The notes beneath the pieces were generated by a model. It searched no databases and had not been told where the DNA came from. It saw nothing but the letters and a program-made list of their open reading frames with translations. A program made the translations under genes and the position numbers. A stretch of 64,000 bases of DNA from Algoriphagus ornithinivorans. GTDB lineage: Bacteria > Bacteroidota > Bacteroidia > Cytophagales > Cyclobacteriaceae. The stretch is taken from positions 124,001-188,000 of the forward strand of contig NZ_FOVW01000006.1 in assembly GCF_900115305.1 (NCBI RefSeq), given 5' to 3'. Positions 27,780-36,538 of the stretch are shown piece by piece (position 1 is the stretch's first letter; every line of letters starts with the position of its first letter).

Positions 27780-28421
27780 CTCCAATTTCCTCAAAAACCA
27801 GTTACAGATTACTTTTCTCTGATCCTCATTTGGGTTAACCAACATTTGATCCAAACGCTTCAAGCTCCCACCAGTCATAATCGTTTCATAAGGAGCTATC
27901 CGAATCAACTTATAACCATGAATTCTGGACTGAAGATCGATTTGAGCATCATTGAAAGCAGTTAATTTCCAACCTGAAGCACCTACACCGGAATAGTCAC
28001 CCGGCTCGGAAGCCTGTCCAAACCAAGTCCCCGCAACAGGTGGCCCATTCCAAATTCTTTCCTGCAAACCAGCTTTCTGACATTCCTTTTCATAAGTTCT
28101 ACAGAGTCTCTTGTAGGCTTCCGAAAAAGGGAAAGACATTTCACTATAAAAATCTGATCTTAAGCTTATTAATCTATATCTATTAAAGTGAATAGGTGAA
28201 TCAAATAGGAATAAGACCCTGTTGATTTTCATATCAAAATTTGCCTTTTCCAATAGTGGATGCTTTCCTTTTCCACCTAAGTCATCATAGATTTCATGAA
28301 GCCAAGCTTGGCCTTTAGAATCTAGAAATGAGGGATTGAACTCCAATTGAAAACGATCATCGAAATCTACTTCTCCTTCTTTTAAGATGGAAAGGAGATT
28401 GCTTAAAAGTACTTGTTGCAT
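27777..28421 (-). CDS. Conserved protein of unknown function in DUF2452 operon
   Basis: The 214-residue protein has no signal peptide or membrane segment. A likely globular core carries GPPVAGTWFGQASEPGDYSG and GWKLTAFNDAQIDL, rich in Gly, Pro and aromatics. I do not recognise the family. ATG at 28421 is the start; the longer frame to 28451 begins with TTG. Two bases separate it from the stop of the DUF2452 gene, which with the 48-residue membrane protein gene forms a three-gene operon. Confidence 0.65.
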   Translation of the reverse strand: MQQVLLSNLLSILKEGEVDFDDRFQLEFNPSFLDSKGQAWLHEIYDDLGGKGKHPLLEKANFDMKINRVLFLFDSPIHFNRYRLISLRSDFYSEMSFPFSEAYKRLCRTYEKECQKAGLQERIWNGPPVAGTWFGQASEPGDYSGVGASGWKLTAFNDAQIDLQSRIHGYKLIRIAPYETIMTGGSLKRLDQMLVNPNEDQRKVICNWFLRKLE

Positions 28422-28423
28422 GA

Positions 28424-28882
28424 CTATATATTCTCTCTGACAACTTCCCAAGTATGGTCTGCCAGTAATTTTACTTCAGCCACAAAAGCAGCAAAGTCTT
28501 TCTTTCTTCCCCATTCTTCAGGGGCTATCATGCTCAAAAAATCGGAACCATCCTCTTTCTGGTAAAGAAAGTAGGTATGGTTAATTAAAGGTTCGAATGC
28601 AATGGATGCTTGATAAATCCGTTCAGAAACCTCTACCCGGGCTTTAATCTTTTTTGCCTGATCGGCCAAAAGCTGCATCTGCTCATAGATTTGAGCCATC
28701 TGCATATCAGTTTGGCTTTGCATAGCAGCCACGGCTCTGCCCGTAATTTTACCCTTATCTTCAGGTTTGATCAGAGCACTGCCCGAATGATGAGCATAGG
28801 GAAGAGTTCCGGGTTCCTCGGTCGTCTTATCCTTCATGCGTTCCAGATCCAACTTATCTACATCTATCTTCTTTCCAGTCAT
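28424..28882 (-). CDS. DUF2452 family protein
   Basis: The 152-residue cytoplasmic protein has the hallmark phrases of DUF2452: TLPYAHHSGSALIKPEDKGK, GRAVAAMQSQTDMQMAQIYE and SMIAPEEWGR near the C terminus. No biochemical role is known for this family. The operon is: 48-residue membrane protein, DUF2452, 214-residue unknown protein, with gaps of 7 and 2 bases. Confidence 0.8.
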   Translation of the reverse strand: MTGKKIDVDKLDLERMKDKTTEEPGTLPYAHHSGSALIKPEDKGKITGRAVAAMQSQTDMQMAQIYEQMQLLADQAKKIKARVEVSERIYQASIAFEPLINHTYFLYQKEDGSDFLSMIAPEEWGRKKDFAAFVAEVKLLADHTWEVVRENI

Positions 28883-28889
28883 TGACTTT

Positions 28890-29036
28890 TTATTCTTCTC
28901 CTGTTGTAATACGTTCTTTTAGATTCCCTTTTGAGCCAGGGAAAGTAGTTCTTTGAGAAATATCATAACCAATCCAAAGCATGATTAGCATGAATATCAC
29001 AAAGACTATCAAAAAGACTTTCTTGTTCTTTTTCAT
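28890..29036 (-). CDS. 48-residue single-pass membrane protein
   Basis: This short minus-strand gene runs from ATG at 29036 to TAA at 28890. It encodes a basic N terminus (MKKNKKV), one hydrophobic helix (residues 8-23, FLIVFVIFMLIMLW) and a polar tail with GYDISQRTTFPGSKGNLKE. It has no lipobox or cleavage site, so it is probably anchored with a short exposed tail. It lies seven bases before the DUF2452 gene. Comparison with other genomes would show whether it is conserved. Confidence 0.65.
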   Translation of the reverse strand: MKKNKKVFLIVFVIFMLIMLWIGYDISQRTTFPGSKGNLKERITTGEE

Positions 29037-29205
29037 AACAGTACTTCCTTATTCTGGTTCAAAATTAATGTTTAACCAGTAAACACACATCTTTATAACT
29101 GATTTATGGAATCTTTGATTAAGAAATCCCTGATATTGAAAAATGTTTTTAATTTTAAGGATAGGTACCAAACAATCATTTTTATTTTGACTAGTCAAAT
29201 TGCTC

Positions 29206-29541
29206 ATGTATCAGCTAATCAGTGAACAAAGCATCTACCAATATTTTGGAGATGATGATCCGGATATGATCAGGGATATGATCCAAATTATTCTGGAAAC
29301 CAACGTCCATGACCTCAAGGAGTTAGGGGATTTTTACGAAAAAAAGGAATTTGAAATCATCAAAAAAAGATGTCATAAGGCAAAGCCTAGCATGAGCTAT
29401 ATAGGAGCTATCAAGACTAGGAAATTGCTGGAGGAAATTGAGGCGGATATACCCAACTCACTTCCTCTGAATGCAAAACTTCAAAATCACCTTTTAACCA
29501 TTGAGGATGAATTGAAAAAATTCGTCAAAACTCTTGATTAA
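29206..29541 (+). CDS. Stand-alone histidine phosphotransfer (HPt) protein
   Basis: The 111-residue protein is all-helical with the phosphoacceptor in RCHKAKPSMSYIGA, so His57 fits the HxxKxxxxxxG pattern of HPt domains. Such proteins pass phosphate between response-regulator and histidine-kinase parts of phosphorelays. No kinase is adjacent: the nearest hybrid kinase is at 59917, too far to show a link. The ATG at 29206 is used. An S9 peptidase gene follows 12 bases later, so both might share a transcript. Confidence 0.8.
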   Translation: MYQLISEQSIYQYFGDDDPDMIRDMIQIILETNVHDLKELGDFYEKKEFEIIKKRCHKAKPSMSYIGAIKTRKLLEEIEADIPNSLPLNAKLQNHLLTIEDELKKFVKTLD

Positions 29542-29553
29542 TATTTAACAAGC

Positions 29554-31932
29554 ATGGTTCGTAATTGTCTACTTATCCTGGCATTTATATGCCTATCCTC
29601 TCCCCTTTTTGCCCAATCTCAATTAAGCGTGGAATACATCATGCGGGATCCTCAATGGATGGGTACTTTCCCAAGTAGAGCAAGATGGAGTGATGATAGT
29701 CAAACTATTTATTTCCAATACAATCCAGAAAAAAATCCTGCTGATTCCACTTACAAGATTCAAATAAGCTCTCCAAAACAAATCCAGAAAGTGAACTGGA
29801 AAGAAGAGAGTGCCATGAGGAGAGATCAGGCCAATTGGAATACTGATTATTCTCAGAGAGTTTATTTGAGTGCATCAGACCAGATTTCTTTGGAAAATAT
29901 GAAAACAGGCCAGAAAAAGGTTCTGTTAAGTTGGCACTCAAGGGTTTCAAACCCAACTTTCTTGGCGGATGAAAATTTGATCTCATTTGTCTCTGATCAA
30001 AATATTTTCACGCTTAATCTTAGTACCGGAGTTGTTAAAAAGGTCACTCAAATATCCTCTGGTTCTAAACCTTCCAAAAAATCTAATGCTACCCAAGCAG
30101 AGCAGGTTAAAGGATTTGTGGAAGCTGAAAATTTAGAGCTTCTTCAAGTGGTCAAAGAAAGACAGGAGGCGGAGAAAAAACGCGCAGCCTACAGAGAGGC
30201 TACCAGAGAACAGGCGGAGGAAAAATTTGTCTATTACACCGAGGGAAAAAGTCCGGCTAACCTCCAACTTTCACCTGATGGCAACTTTGCAAGCTTCACC
30301 TATTATAATTCATCCAGCAACAAAAACACGAAAGTACCTGACTATGTCGCTGCCTCAGGTTATACAGAAGACCTAAATGCGAGACCAAAAGTAGGTACCG
30401 ATCCTACCACTTCGGAAATCGGGATTTATGACCTGAAAAGAGACAGCGTTTATTTCATAGATTATTCGAAGCTTCCTGGTCTACAGGATCTTCCTGATTA
30501 CACCAAAGACTACCCAGACAAAAAATGGGATAGCACAAATAGAAAATTATCTCTTTTTGGACCCATATTTTCTCCTGACGGAAAAAGAGCAATCGTTCAA
30601 GCCCGATCTTTTGACAATAAGGACCGATGGATTGCTGAGGTAAATCTTCAAACAGGTGAATTAAAAAATTTGGACAGGCAAAGAGATGAGGCTTGGATTG
30701 CAGGACCTGGAATTGGCTGGACTTTTTCAGGAGGAACCTTAGGTTGGCTCCCAGATAGCAAGCATATTTATTTTCAATCTGAAGAAAGCGGATATTCTCA
30801 CCTATATCTCTTAAATGTAGAAAATGGAAATAAAAAGGCTTTGACTTCAGGTGCCTACGAGGTATTTGATCCTTTCATTTCCAGAGATAAAAAAAGTTGG
30901 TTCTTTACTAGTTCTGAGGTAGATCCTGGAGAAAGACATTTTTACCAAATGCCTCTTATGGGAGGAAAAAAGGTCCAGCTCACTTCCATGACCGGAAATA
31001 ATGAGGTAAGTCTATCTCCGGATCAGAGTAAAATGGCTATTATTCATTCTTATAGTAACCGACCCGAGGAGCTTTACATTCAGGACTTAAAACCCGGAGC
31101 CAAACCTGTTCAACTTACCAACGGACAGAGTGAGGAATTCAAAGCTTATAACTGGAGAGATCCGGAAATTATTCGATTCCAGGCTGAAGATGGTGCGATG
31201 GTACCTGCGAGAATTTATCAGCCAGAAGCCTCAAAGAAAAATGGAGCTGCTGTCATCTTTGTACATGGAGCTGGATATCTTCAAAATGTACACAAATGGT
31301 GGAGCAGTTATTTCAGGGAATATATGTTCCATAATCTTTTGACAGATTTGGGTTACACCGTTTTGGATATAGACTATAGAGCTTCTTCTGGATATGGAAG
31401 AGATTGGAGAACGGGCATTTATAGACATATGGGAGGAAAGGACTTGTCTGACCAAGTTGACGGCGCCAAACATTTAGTAGAAAAGTATGGGGTAGATGCT
31501 GATAGAATTGGAATTTACGGAGGTAGCTATGGAGGCTTTATCACGCTTATGGCACTATTTACTGCTCCTGAGGTTTTTAAATCCGGAGCTGCCCTTCGCT
31601 CAGTAACCGATTGGGCACATTACAATCACGGATATACTTCCAATATTCTCAATACTCCTGAAGAAGATCCAATAGCTTATAGAAGATCCTCTCCTATCTA
31701 TTTTGCGGAAGGTTTGAAAGGGAACCTTTTGATGGCGCATGGAATGGTAGATGTGAATGTTCACTTCCAAGACGTAGTTAGATTATCCCAGAGACTCATA
31801 GAATTAGGAAAAGACAATTGGGAAATGGCTATTTACCCAGTCGAGGATCATGGATTTGTGGAGCCTAGCTCCTGGACAGATGAATACAAGAGAATTCTTA
31901 AATTATTCAATAACACCCTACTCAATGATTAA
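29554..31932 (+). CDS. S9 family prolyl oligopeptidase/dipeptidyl-peptidase IV-like
   Basis: The 792-residue exported peptidase has a signal peptide (1-20, ending SPLFAQ), a beta-propeller with PD40-type blades (for example LSPDGNFASFTYYN and FSPDGKRAIVQA) and a C-terminal alpha/beta hydrolase domain. The triad is visible as Ser658 in YGGSYGGF, Asp733 in GMVDVNV and His766 in VEDHGF. It should cleave dipeptides or oligopeptides in the periplasm. Its stop overlaps by eight bases the start of the gamma-glutamyltransferase gene, which shows translational coupling. Confidence 0.94.
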   Translation: MVRNCLLILAFICLSSPLFAQSQLSVEYIMRDPQWMGTFPSRARWSDDSQTIYFQYNPEKNPADSTYKIQISSPKQIQKVNWKEESAMRRDQANWNTDYSQRVYLSASDQISLENMKTGQKKVLLSWHSRVSNPTFLADENLISFVSDQNIFTLNLSTGVVKKVTQISSGSKPSKKSNATQAEQVKGFVEAENLELLQVVKERQEAEKKRAAYREATREQAEEKFVYYTEGKSPANLQLSPDGNFASFTYYNSSSNKNTKVPDYVAASGYTEDLNARPKVGTDPTTSEIGIYDLKRDSVYFIDYSKLPGLQDLPDYTKDYPDKKWDSTNRKLSLFGPIFSPDGKRAIVQARSFDNKDRWIAEVNLQTGELKNLDRQRDEAWIAGPGIGWTFSGGTLGWLPDSKHIYFQSEESGYSHLYLLNVENGNKKALTSGAYEVFDPFISRDKKSWFFTSSEVDPGERHFYQMPLMGGKKVQLTSMTGNNEVSLSPDQSKMAIIHSYSNRPEELYIQDLKPGAKPVQLTNGQSEEFKAYNWRDPEIIRFQAEDGAMVPARIYQPEASKKNGAAVIFVHGAGYLQNVHKWWSSYFREYMFHNLLTDLGYTVLDIDYRASSGYGRDWRTGIYRHMGGKDLSDQVDGAKHLVEKYGVDADRIGIYGGSYGGFITLMALFTAPEVFKSGAALRSVTDWAHYNHGYTSNILNTPEEDPIAYRRSSPIYFAEGLKGNLLMAHGMVDVNVHFQDVVRLSQRLIELGKDNWEMAIYPVEDHGFVEPSSWTDEYKRILKLFNNTLLND

Positions 31933-33637
31933 GAGTTTTAAATCGATCAAGCTATTGCAAGTTTATGCAATAGCTTTTTTGTTGTTTTCTTGTTCCGAGA
32001 AACAACCTGAGGCTGAAAAAACACAAGGATTGATAGCTGATCAAGCCATGATCGTATCTGCAAGAAAAGAGGCCTCAGATATTGGCACAGCAATCCTTCA
32101 AAAAGGGGGGAATGCATTTGACGCGATGATGGCAACTGAAATGGCGCTGGCTGTGACCTATCCTTTTGCAGGTAATCTAGGAGGAGGAGGATTTGCGGTA
32201 TTTAGAATGGCCGATGGAAGCACTGGATCTATAGATTATAGAGAAAAAGCTCCCCTAGCCGCCGACAGGGACATGTATTTGGATGAAGATGGAAATATTA
32301 TTCCTGGCTTAAGTACCCAAGGGGCCTTAGCCTCGGGAGTTCCCGGAACAATCTCAGGTATCTTCACAGCTCAAGAGAAGTATGGAAAACTAAGCCCTGC
32401 TGAGGTTCTTCAACCTGTGATTGAACTCGCCGAAAAAGGATTCGTGGTAACCCAAAGACAAGCGGAACGCTTTGATAGATTGAGAGATACCTTTATCGAA
32501 GTCAATGGACCTGAAACTTTCTTTGCACAGAAAATCAATGCAGGAGACACTTTAAAAATCCCGGTTTTAGCACAAACCTTGAAGAGAATAGCCTTGAATG
32601 GAAAGGATGAATTCTATAAAGGTGAAACAGCTCAAATTCTTGTCAAACACATGCAGAATTTGGGAGGGATCATTACCGAGGAAGATTTGGCTTCCTATGA
32701 GGCAGCATGGAGAGATCCTATTATTTTCAATTATAAAGATCTGAAGATTATTTCCATGGCGCCACCGAGTTCTGGTGGTATTACAATCGGTCAGATTTTT
32801 AAAATGGTGGAGCCTTTCGATCTGCAGTCTATGGGGCATCATTCCCCTGAATACATCCAAGTACTGGTGGAAGCAGAAAGAAGGGCCTATGCGGATAGAA
32901 ACTACTATCTGGGCGATCCTGATTTTGTAGAGATTCCCGTGGATGACCTATTAGATGACTCCTATCTTCGAGCAAGAATGGAGGATTTCTCATTGGATCA
33001 GGCAACTAAATCAGAAGATATTTCTGAAGGAAAAATAGCCTTTGCCGAGAGCATGGAAACTACCCACTACTCCATTGTAGATCAAGAAGGCAATGCGATC
33101 TCCGTAACGACCACCTTAAATGGAGCTTATGGAAGCAAGGTGTATATCGATGAACTGGGCTTTTTTATGAACAATGAAATGGATGATTTCAGCTCCAAAG
33201 CTGGAGAGCCCAATATGTTTGGGTTGATTGGAGCTGAAGCGAATAGCATTGCTCCGGGAAAACGCATGCTGAGCTCCATGACCCCTACTATTGTAGAAAA
33301 GGCGGGTGAATTATGGATGGTGGTAGGGACTCCGGGAGGATCCACTATTATAACATCTGTGGTTCAGACAATTTTGAATGTCTATGAGTTTGAGATGAGT
33401 ATGCAGGAAGCCGTGGAATCACCGAGATTTCATCATCAATGGCTCCCCGATTTAGTCAGCTTTGAGCCAAATTCTTTTGATACCACCTTGATCTCAAACT
33501 TAAAGTCAAAAGGATATATCATCTTGGAAAACAATAATCCAATTATTGGAAAGGTAGATGCTATTTTAAAGCTACCTAATGGAAAACTGGAAGGCGGTGC
33601 AGATCCCAGAGGGGATGATGCAGCTTCAGGATTCTAA
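31925..33637 (+). CDS. ggt: Gamma-glutamyltransferase (lipoprotein)
   Basis: This enzyme removes gamma-glutamyl groups from glutathione-like compounds and cleaves itself to become active. The nucleophile Thr380 lies in METTHYSIVD, with the substrate loops GGGGFAVFRMADG (86-98) and PPSSGGITIGQIFK. The N terminus has a signal ending in a lipobox LLFSC, so the protein is probably a lipoprotein, typical for Bacteroidota. The start is ATG at 31925, overlapping the S9 peptidase stop by eight bases. The second repeat copy starts eight bases after its stop. Confidence 0.93.
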   Translation: MIKSFKSIKLLQVYAIAFLLFSCSEKQPEAEKTQGLIADQAMIVSARKEASDIGTAILQKGGNAFDAMMATEMALAVTYPFAGNLGGGGFAVFRMADGSTGSIDYREKAPLAADRDMYLDEDGNIIPGLSTQGALASGVPGTISGIFTAQEKYGKLSPAEVLQPVIELAEKGFVVTQRQAERFDRLRDTFIEVNGPETFFAQKINAGDTLKIPVLAQTLKRIALNGKDEFYKGETAQILVKHMQNLGGIITEEDLASYEAAWRDPIIFNYKDLKIISMAPPSSGGITIGQIFKMVEPFDLQSMGHHSPEYIQVLVEAERRAYADRNYYLGDPDFVEIPVDDLLDDSYLRARMEDFSLDQATKSEDISEGKIAFAESMETTHYSIVDQEGNAISVTTTLNGAYGSKVYIDELGFFMNNEMDDFSSKAGEPNMFGLIGAEANSIAPGKRMLSSMTPTIVEKAGELWMVVGTPGGSTIITSVVQTILNVYEFEMSMQEAVESPRFHHQWLPDLVSFEPNSFDTTLISNLKSKGYIILENNNPIIGKVDAILKLPNGKLEGGADPRGDDAASGF

Positions 33638-33645
33638 GTTGAAAA

Positions 33646-34150
33646 GAGGCTATCAAATAAATTCCTCTGGTGTCAGCCTGTGTCTTCAATATTCTTTGAA
33701 CATACAATAAAATGATAAGACGAATTCATCCAATATGGATTCGTCTTTTGTCTTTTAGCAATTGAAATCCATCTCTTTTAGAAAAAACTTATTTAATGAG
33801 GGCGCGGTGGGCTGACGCAGCAGCGGGCCAGCGTCCGGCCCGGTGCGGCTGGAGCTTTGCTGCGTCTTGAATTTTTGGTTCTTTTGCTTCAAGGCAAAAG
33901 AACGAAGAGAAAAAAGAAAATGCTTAATTAAAGCAGTAAGTGCTTGATAGAGTTAAAACAAATTTTCGATAAGGAAGAATTAAATTCCGAAACTTCAATT
34001 ATTTCGGAATTTAATTTAATCTGTCATTGGTAGCACCTGCCTGACGCAGGCAGGGAGTCGAAGCCCATTTCTATCGTTATAGCCCACATTTCGACCCCAT
34101 TCAATTGTCGGAAAGCTCAATGTGGCAAAATAAAGCTTTGAGATAACCTC
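33646..34150. repeat. Repeat element copy B
   Basis: This 505-bp noncoding element starts with GAGGCTATCAAAT and ends with GAGATAACCTC, decayed versions of the inverted ends of copy A. The inner part contains a palindrome GACGAATTCATCC with GGATTCGTC (33719-33745), the GC-rich core (about 33797-33870), CTTTTGCTTCAAGGCAAAAG and a TTCCGAAAC...TTTCGGAAT palindrome (about 33985-34015). Versus copy A it has an extra GCCTGACGCAGGC hairpin in the right half. It fills the whole space between two convergent genes. Confidence 0.85.
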
Positions 34151-34155
34151 TCTCC

Positions 34156-35118
34156 TTATTCATTCTCTCCAAAAATCTCTTTCACTACCCAGCCTTTCCC
34201 CCACTCTTCCATTTCCTTTTCTGTCCACAACTCCGGATAAAATATCACCTTCTGAAAGCGCGGAGGCAGGTATTTTTGCCAGTTGGTTCCACCAGTAGCA
34301 GCGATATCCACCGGATCTTTTTGCAAATACCTAACGGCTGATTTATAATGCGCCAAAGGCCAAAATACATTCGCTTTAAGATCAAACTTTTTCATTAAAT
34401 CCGTCAACTCATCGGATGGATGATCAATCTCCATATACTTATGCCATAAGTTTTTCCTTCTATAGCCTTCAATGAGTTCTTTTAATTTCTTCCCGTATTT
34501 CAGTTCGAAGTTTTTGAGCGTCAAAGTCTTTTTCCCACTGGCCAATTCAATGGCTCCTTGCTGCCAATACAGGTGTTCAAATAAATCATCAGCAGGAGAA
34601 TGATAATCAAACTGAGATCTTTTGGATAAAGTGACCAATTGAAAAGCATCCGTAGCCATCAATTCAATCTCTCTATACTGGGCACTTTGAAAACCTGAAG
34701 AAGGTAAAAGAGACATTCTAAACTTCAAAAACTGCTCCTTTTCCATCCCTTTCCACATCATGGCAAAAGAGCTGATCAAATGATCAAAATACATCAGTAT
34801 CCTTTCTAATCTGGATTGAAAGAATTCCTCGGTCAATTCTTTTTCATCGGCAATTTGCTCCATTTCAGAGATGATCAGCTTGAAGTAGAGCTCTGTAATC
34901 TGATGATAAATGATAAAAATTTTCTCATCCTTAAAGCTGGTTTTGGGCTGCTGTAAGGATAAAAGCACATCCAAATTGATGTATTCCCAATAGGTCAAAT
35001 AATCAGCATATAGCAGCCCTTCAAGATAGGAAAGCATATCCTGACCGGAGGCTTTGAACTTCTCTTCCAGCTGCTTGATTTTGTCTAATATCTTCGGGTC
35101 AAATTCGGATTCGTGCAT
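34156..35118 (-). CDS. kynA: Tryptophan 2,3-dioxygenase
   Basis: The haem enzyme opens the indole ring of tryptophan to N-formylkynurenine, first step of the kynurenine route. The 320-residue protein begins with the family's SYLEGLLYADYLTYWEYINLD near residues 30-50 and continues with FIIYHQITELYFKLIISE. The sequence FDYHSPADDLFEHLYWQ and the C-terminal motif AATGGTNWQKYLPPRFQKV (TGGTxW, substrate loop) are typical for this family. Kynureninase or formamidase genes are not adjacent in the window. The dehydrogenase at 35236 is divergent and may act later in the breakdown of tryptophan or lysine. Confidence 0.95.
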   Translation of the reverse strand: MHESEFDPKILDKIKQLEEKFKASGQDMLSYLEGLLYADYLTYWEYINLDVLLSLQQPKTSFKDEKIFIIYHQITELYFKLIISEMEQIADEKELTEEFFQSRLERILMYFDHLISSFAMMWKGMEKEQFLKFRMSLLPSSGFQSAQYREIELMATDAFQLVTLSKRSQFDYHSPADDLFEHLYWQQGAIELASGKKTLTLKNFELKYGKKLKELIEGYRRKNLWHKYMEIDHPSDELTDLMKKFDLKANVFWPLAHYKSAVRYLQKDPVDIAATGGTNWQKYLPPRFQKVIFYPELWTEKEMEEWGKGWVVKEIFGENE

Positions 35119-35235
35119 GGGGATTTTTTGGGAAAAATGATAGTTTTTTAGGTGCTTATCTATTTACTTCGAAAGGCGGGAACACTTATTCTTCCCGACA
35201 AAAATCAGAGATTCATTTTAATAAACCAAAATACC

Positions 35236-36441
35236 ATGGAGGCAGTAGAAATCCATAAGTCACAAAAGCAGGATACGTTTGAGGGGGTAGATTTTCTCGA
35301 TTTGGACGATTTGCTCACTGAAGAGCATAAATTGATTCGAGGTTCCATTCGAGATTTCGTGAAAAAAGAAATTTCTCCATACATAGAGGACTGGGCTCAA
35401 AAAGCTCATTTTCCTTATGAAATAGTGAAGAAATTTGGTGATGTGGGTGCTTTTGGCCCTCAAATTCCAGAGGAATACGGAGGCGGCGGACTGGATTATA
35501 TCGCCTATGGTTTGATCATGCAAGAAATTGAGCGTGGCGATTCTGGCATGAGATCTACAGCCTCAGTTCAGGGTTCTTTGGTCATGTATCCAATTTACAA
35601 GTTTGGTTCGGAGGAACAACGCAAAAAGTTCCTTCCTAAACTGGCATCAGGAGAAATGCTAGGCTGCTTCGGTTTGACTGAACCAGACCATGGTTCTAAC
35701 CCATCAGGCATGACAACCAATTTCAAAGATATGGGAGATCACTACTTGCTCAATGGGGCAAAAATGTGGATTTCCAATTCTCCTAAAGCAGATATCGCTG
35801 TGGTTTGGGCTAAAAATGAAGAAGGTAGAATACATGGATTGATAGTAGAAAGAGGCATGGAAGGATTTTCTACGCCAGAGACACATAATAAGTGGTCTTT
35901 AAGAGCCTCCTGCACCGGTGAATTGGTTTTTGATAATGTCAAAGTACCAAAGGAAAACCTCCTACCCAATAAATCTGGTTTGGGAGCTCCTTTGATGTGT
36001 TTGGATTCGGCCCGCTTCGGAATTGCCTGGGGAGCCATCGGAGCTGCCATGGATTGCTATGAATCTGCCAGAAAATATGCTGCCGAGCGTATCCAATTTG
36101 ATAAGCCTATTGCAAGCTTCCAGTTGGTTCAGAAGAAACTGGCAGAAATGCTGACCGAAATCACAAAAGCTCAATTACTAGCTTGGAAAGTGGGCAAAAT
36201 GATGAATGAAGGCAAGGCTAAAACGGTGCATATTTCCATGGCAAAAAGAAACAATGTGGAAATGGCTCTACATATAGCCCGTGAAGCAAGACAAATTCAC
36301 GGAGGCATGGGCATCACCGGAGAATACCCAATCATGAGACATATGATGAACCTAGAATCTGTGATCACCTATGAGGGAACCCATGACATTCATTTGCTGA
36401 TTTTAGGTAATGAGATTACCGGGATTCCGGCTTTTAAATAA
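35236..36441 (+). CDS. Glutaryl-CoA dehydrogenase-like acyl-CoA dehydrogenase
   Basis: The 401-residue flavoenzyme has the acyl-CoA dehydrogenase layout (N-terminal helices 1-130, beta middle 130-240, C-terminal helices). The phrase STASVQGSLVMYPI and the C-terminal TYEGTHDIHLLILG closely resemble glutaryl-CoA dehydrogenase, with the catalytic base Glu380. Such enzymes decarboxylate glutaryl-CoA from lysine and tryptophan to crotonyl-CoA, which fits the divergent tryptophan dioxygenase gene. ATG at 35236 is used. The frame could be extended to 35152 but the extra part has no similarity to the family. Confidence 0.85.
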   Translation: MEAVEIHKSQKQDTFEGVDFLDLDDLLTEEHKLIRGSIRDFVKKEISPYIEDWAQKAHFPYEIVKKFGDVGAFGPQIPEEYGGGGLDYIAYGLIMQEIERGDSGMRSTASVQGSLVMYPIYKFGSEEQRKKFLPKLASGEMLGCFGLTEPDHGSNPSGMTTNFKDMGDHYLLNGAKMWISNSPKADIAVVWAKNEEGRIHGLIVERGMEGFSTPETHNKWSLRASCTGELVFDNVKVPKENLLPNKSGLGAPLMCLDSARFGIAWGAIGAAMDCYESARKYAAERIQFDKPIASFQLVQKKLAEMLTEITKAQLLAWKVGKMMNEGKAKTVHISMAKRNNVEMALHIAREARQIHGGMGITGEYPIMRHMMNLESVITYEGTHDIHLLILGNEITGIPAFK

Positions 36442-36461
36442 GGATTTTGTAAGAAATTGTG

Positions 36462-36497
36462 AACTCCCCATCCCGATTGTAATTGGGATGGGGAGTT
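36462..36497. terminator. Strong hairpin after the glutaryl-CoA dehydrogenase-like gene
   Basis: A perfect 13-bp stem AACTCCCCATCCC (36462-36474) pairs with GGGATGGGGAGTT (36485-36497). Only a short T stretch (CCTTTT) follows four bases later, so termination is likely but not classical. Confidence 0.55.
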
Positions 36498-36538
36498 GGG
36501 CCTTTTAAGAATTGCTTTTTTATAGAATTGCAAATTCT

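Noticed and set aside
31850..31924. Longer N terminus for gamma-glutamyltransferase
   Set aside because: It would overlap the peptidase gene by 83 bases and put residues before the lipoprotein signal; ATG at 31925 starts the signal directly.
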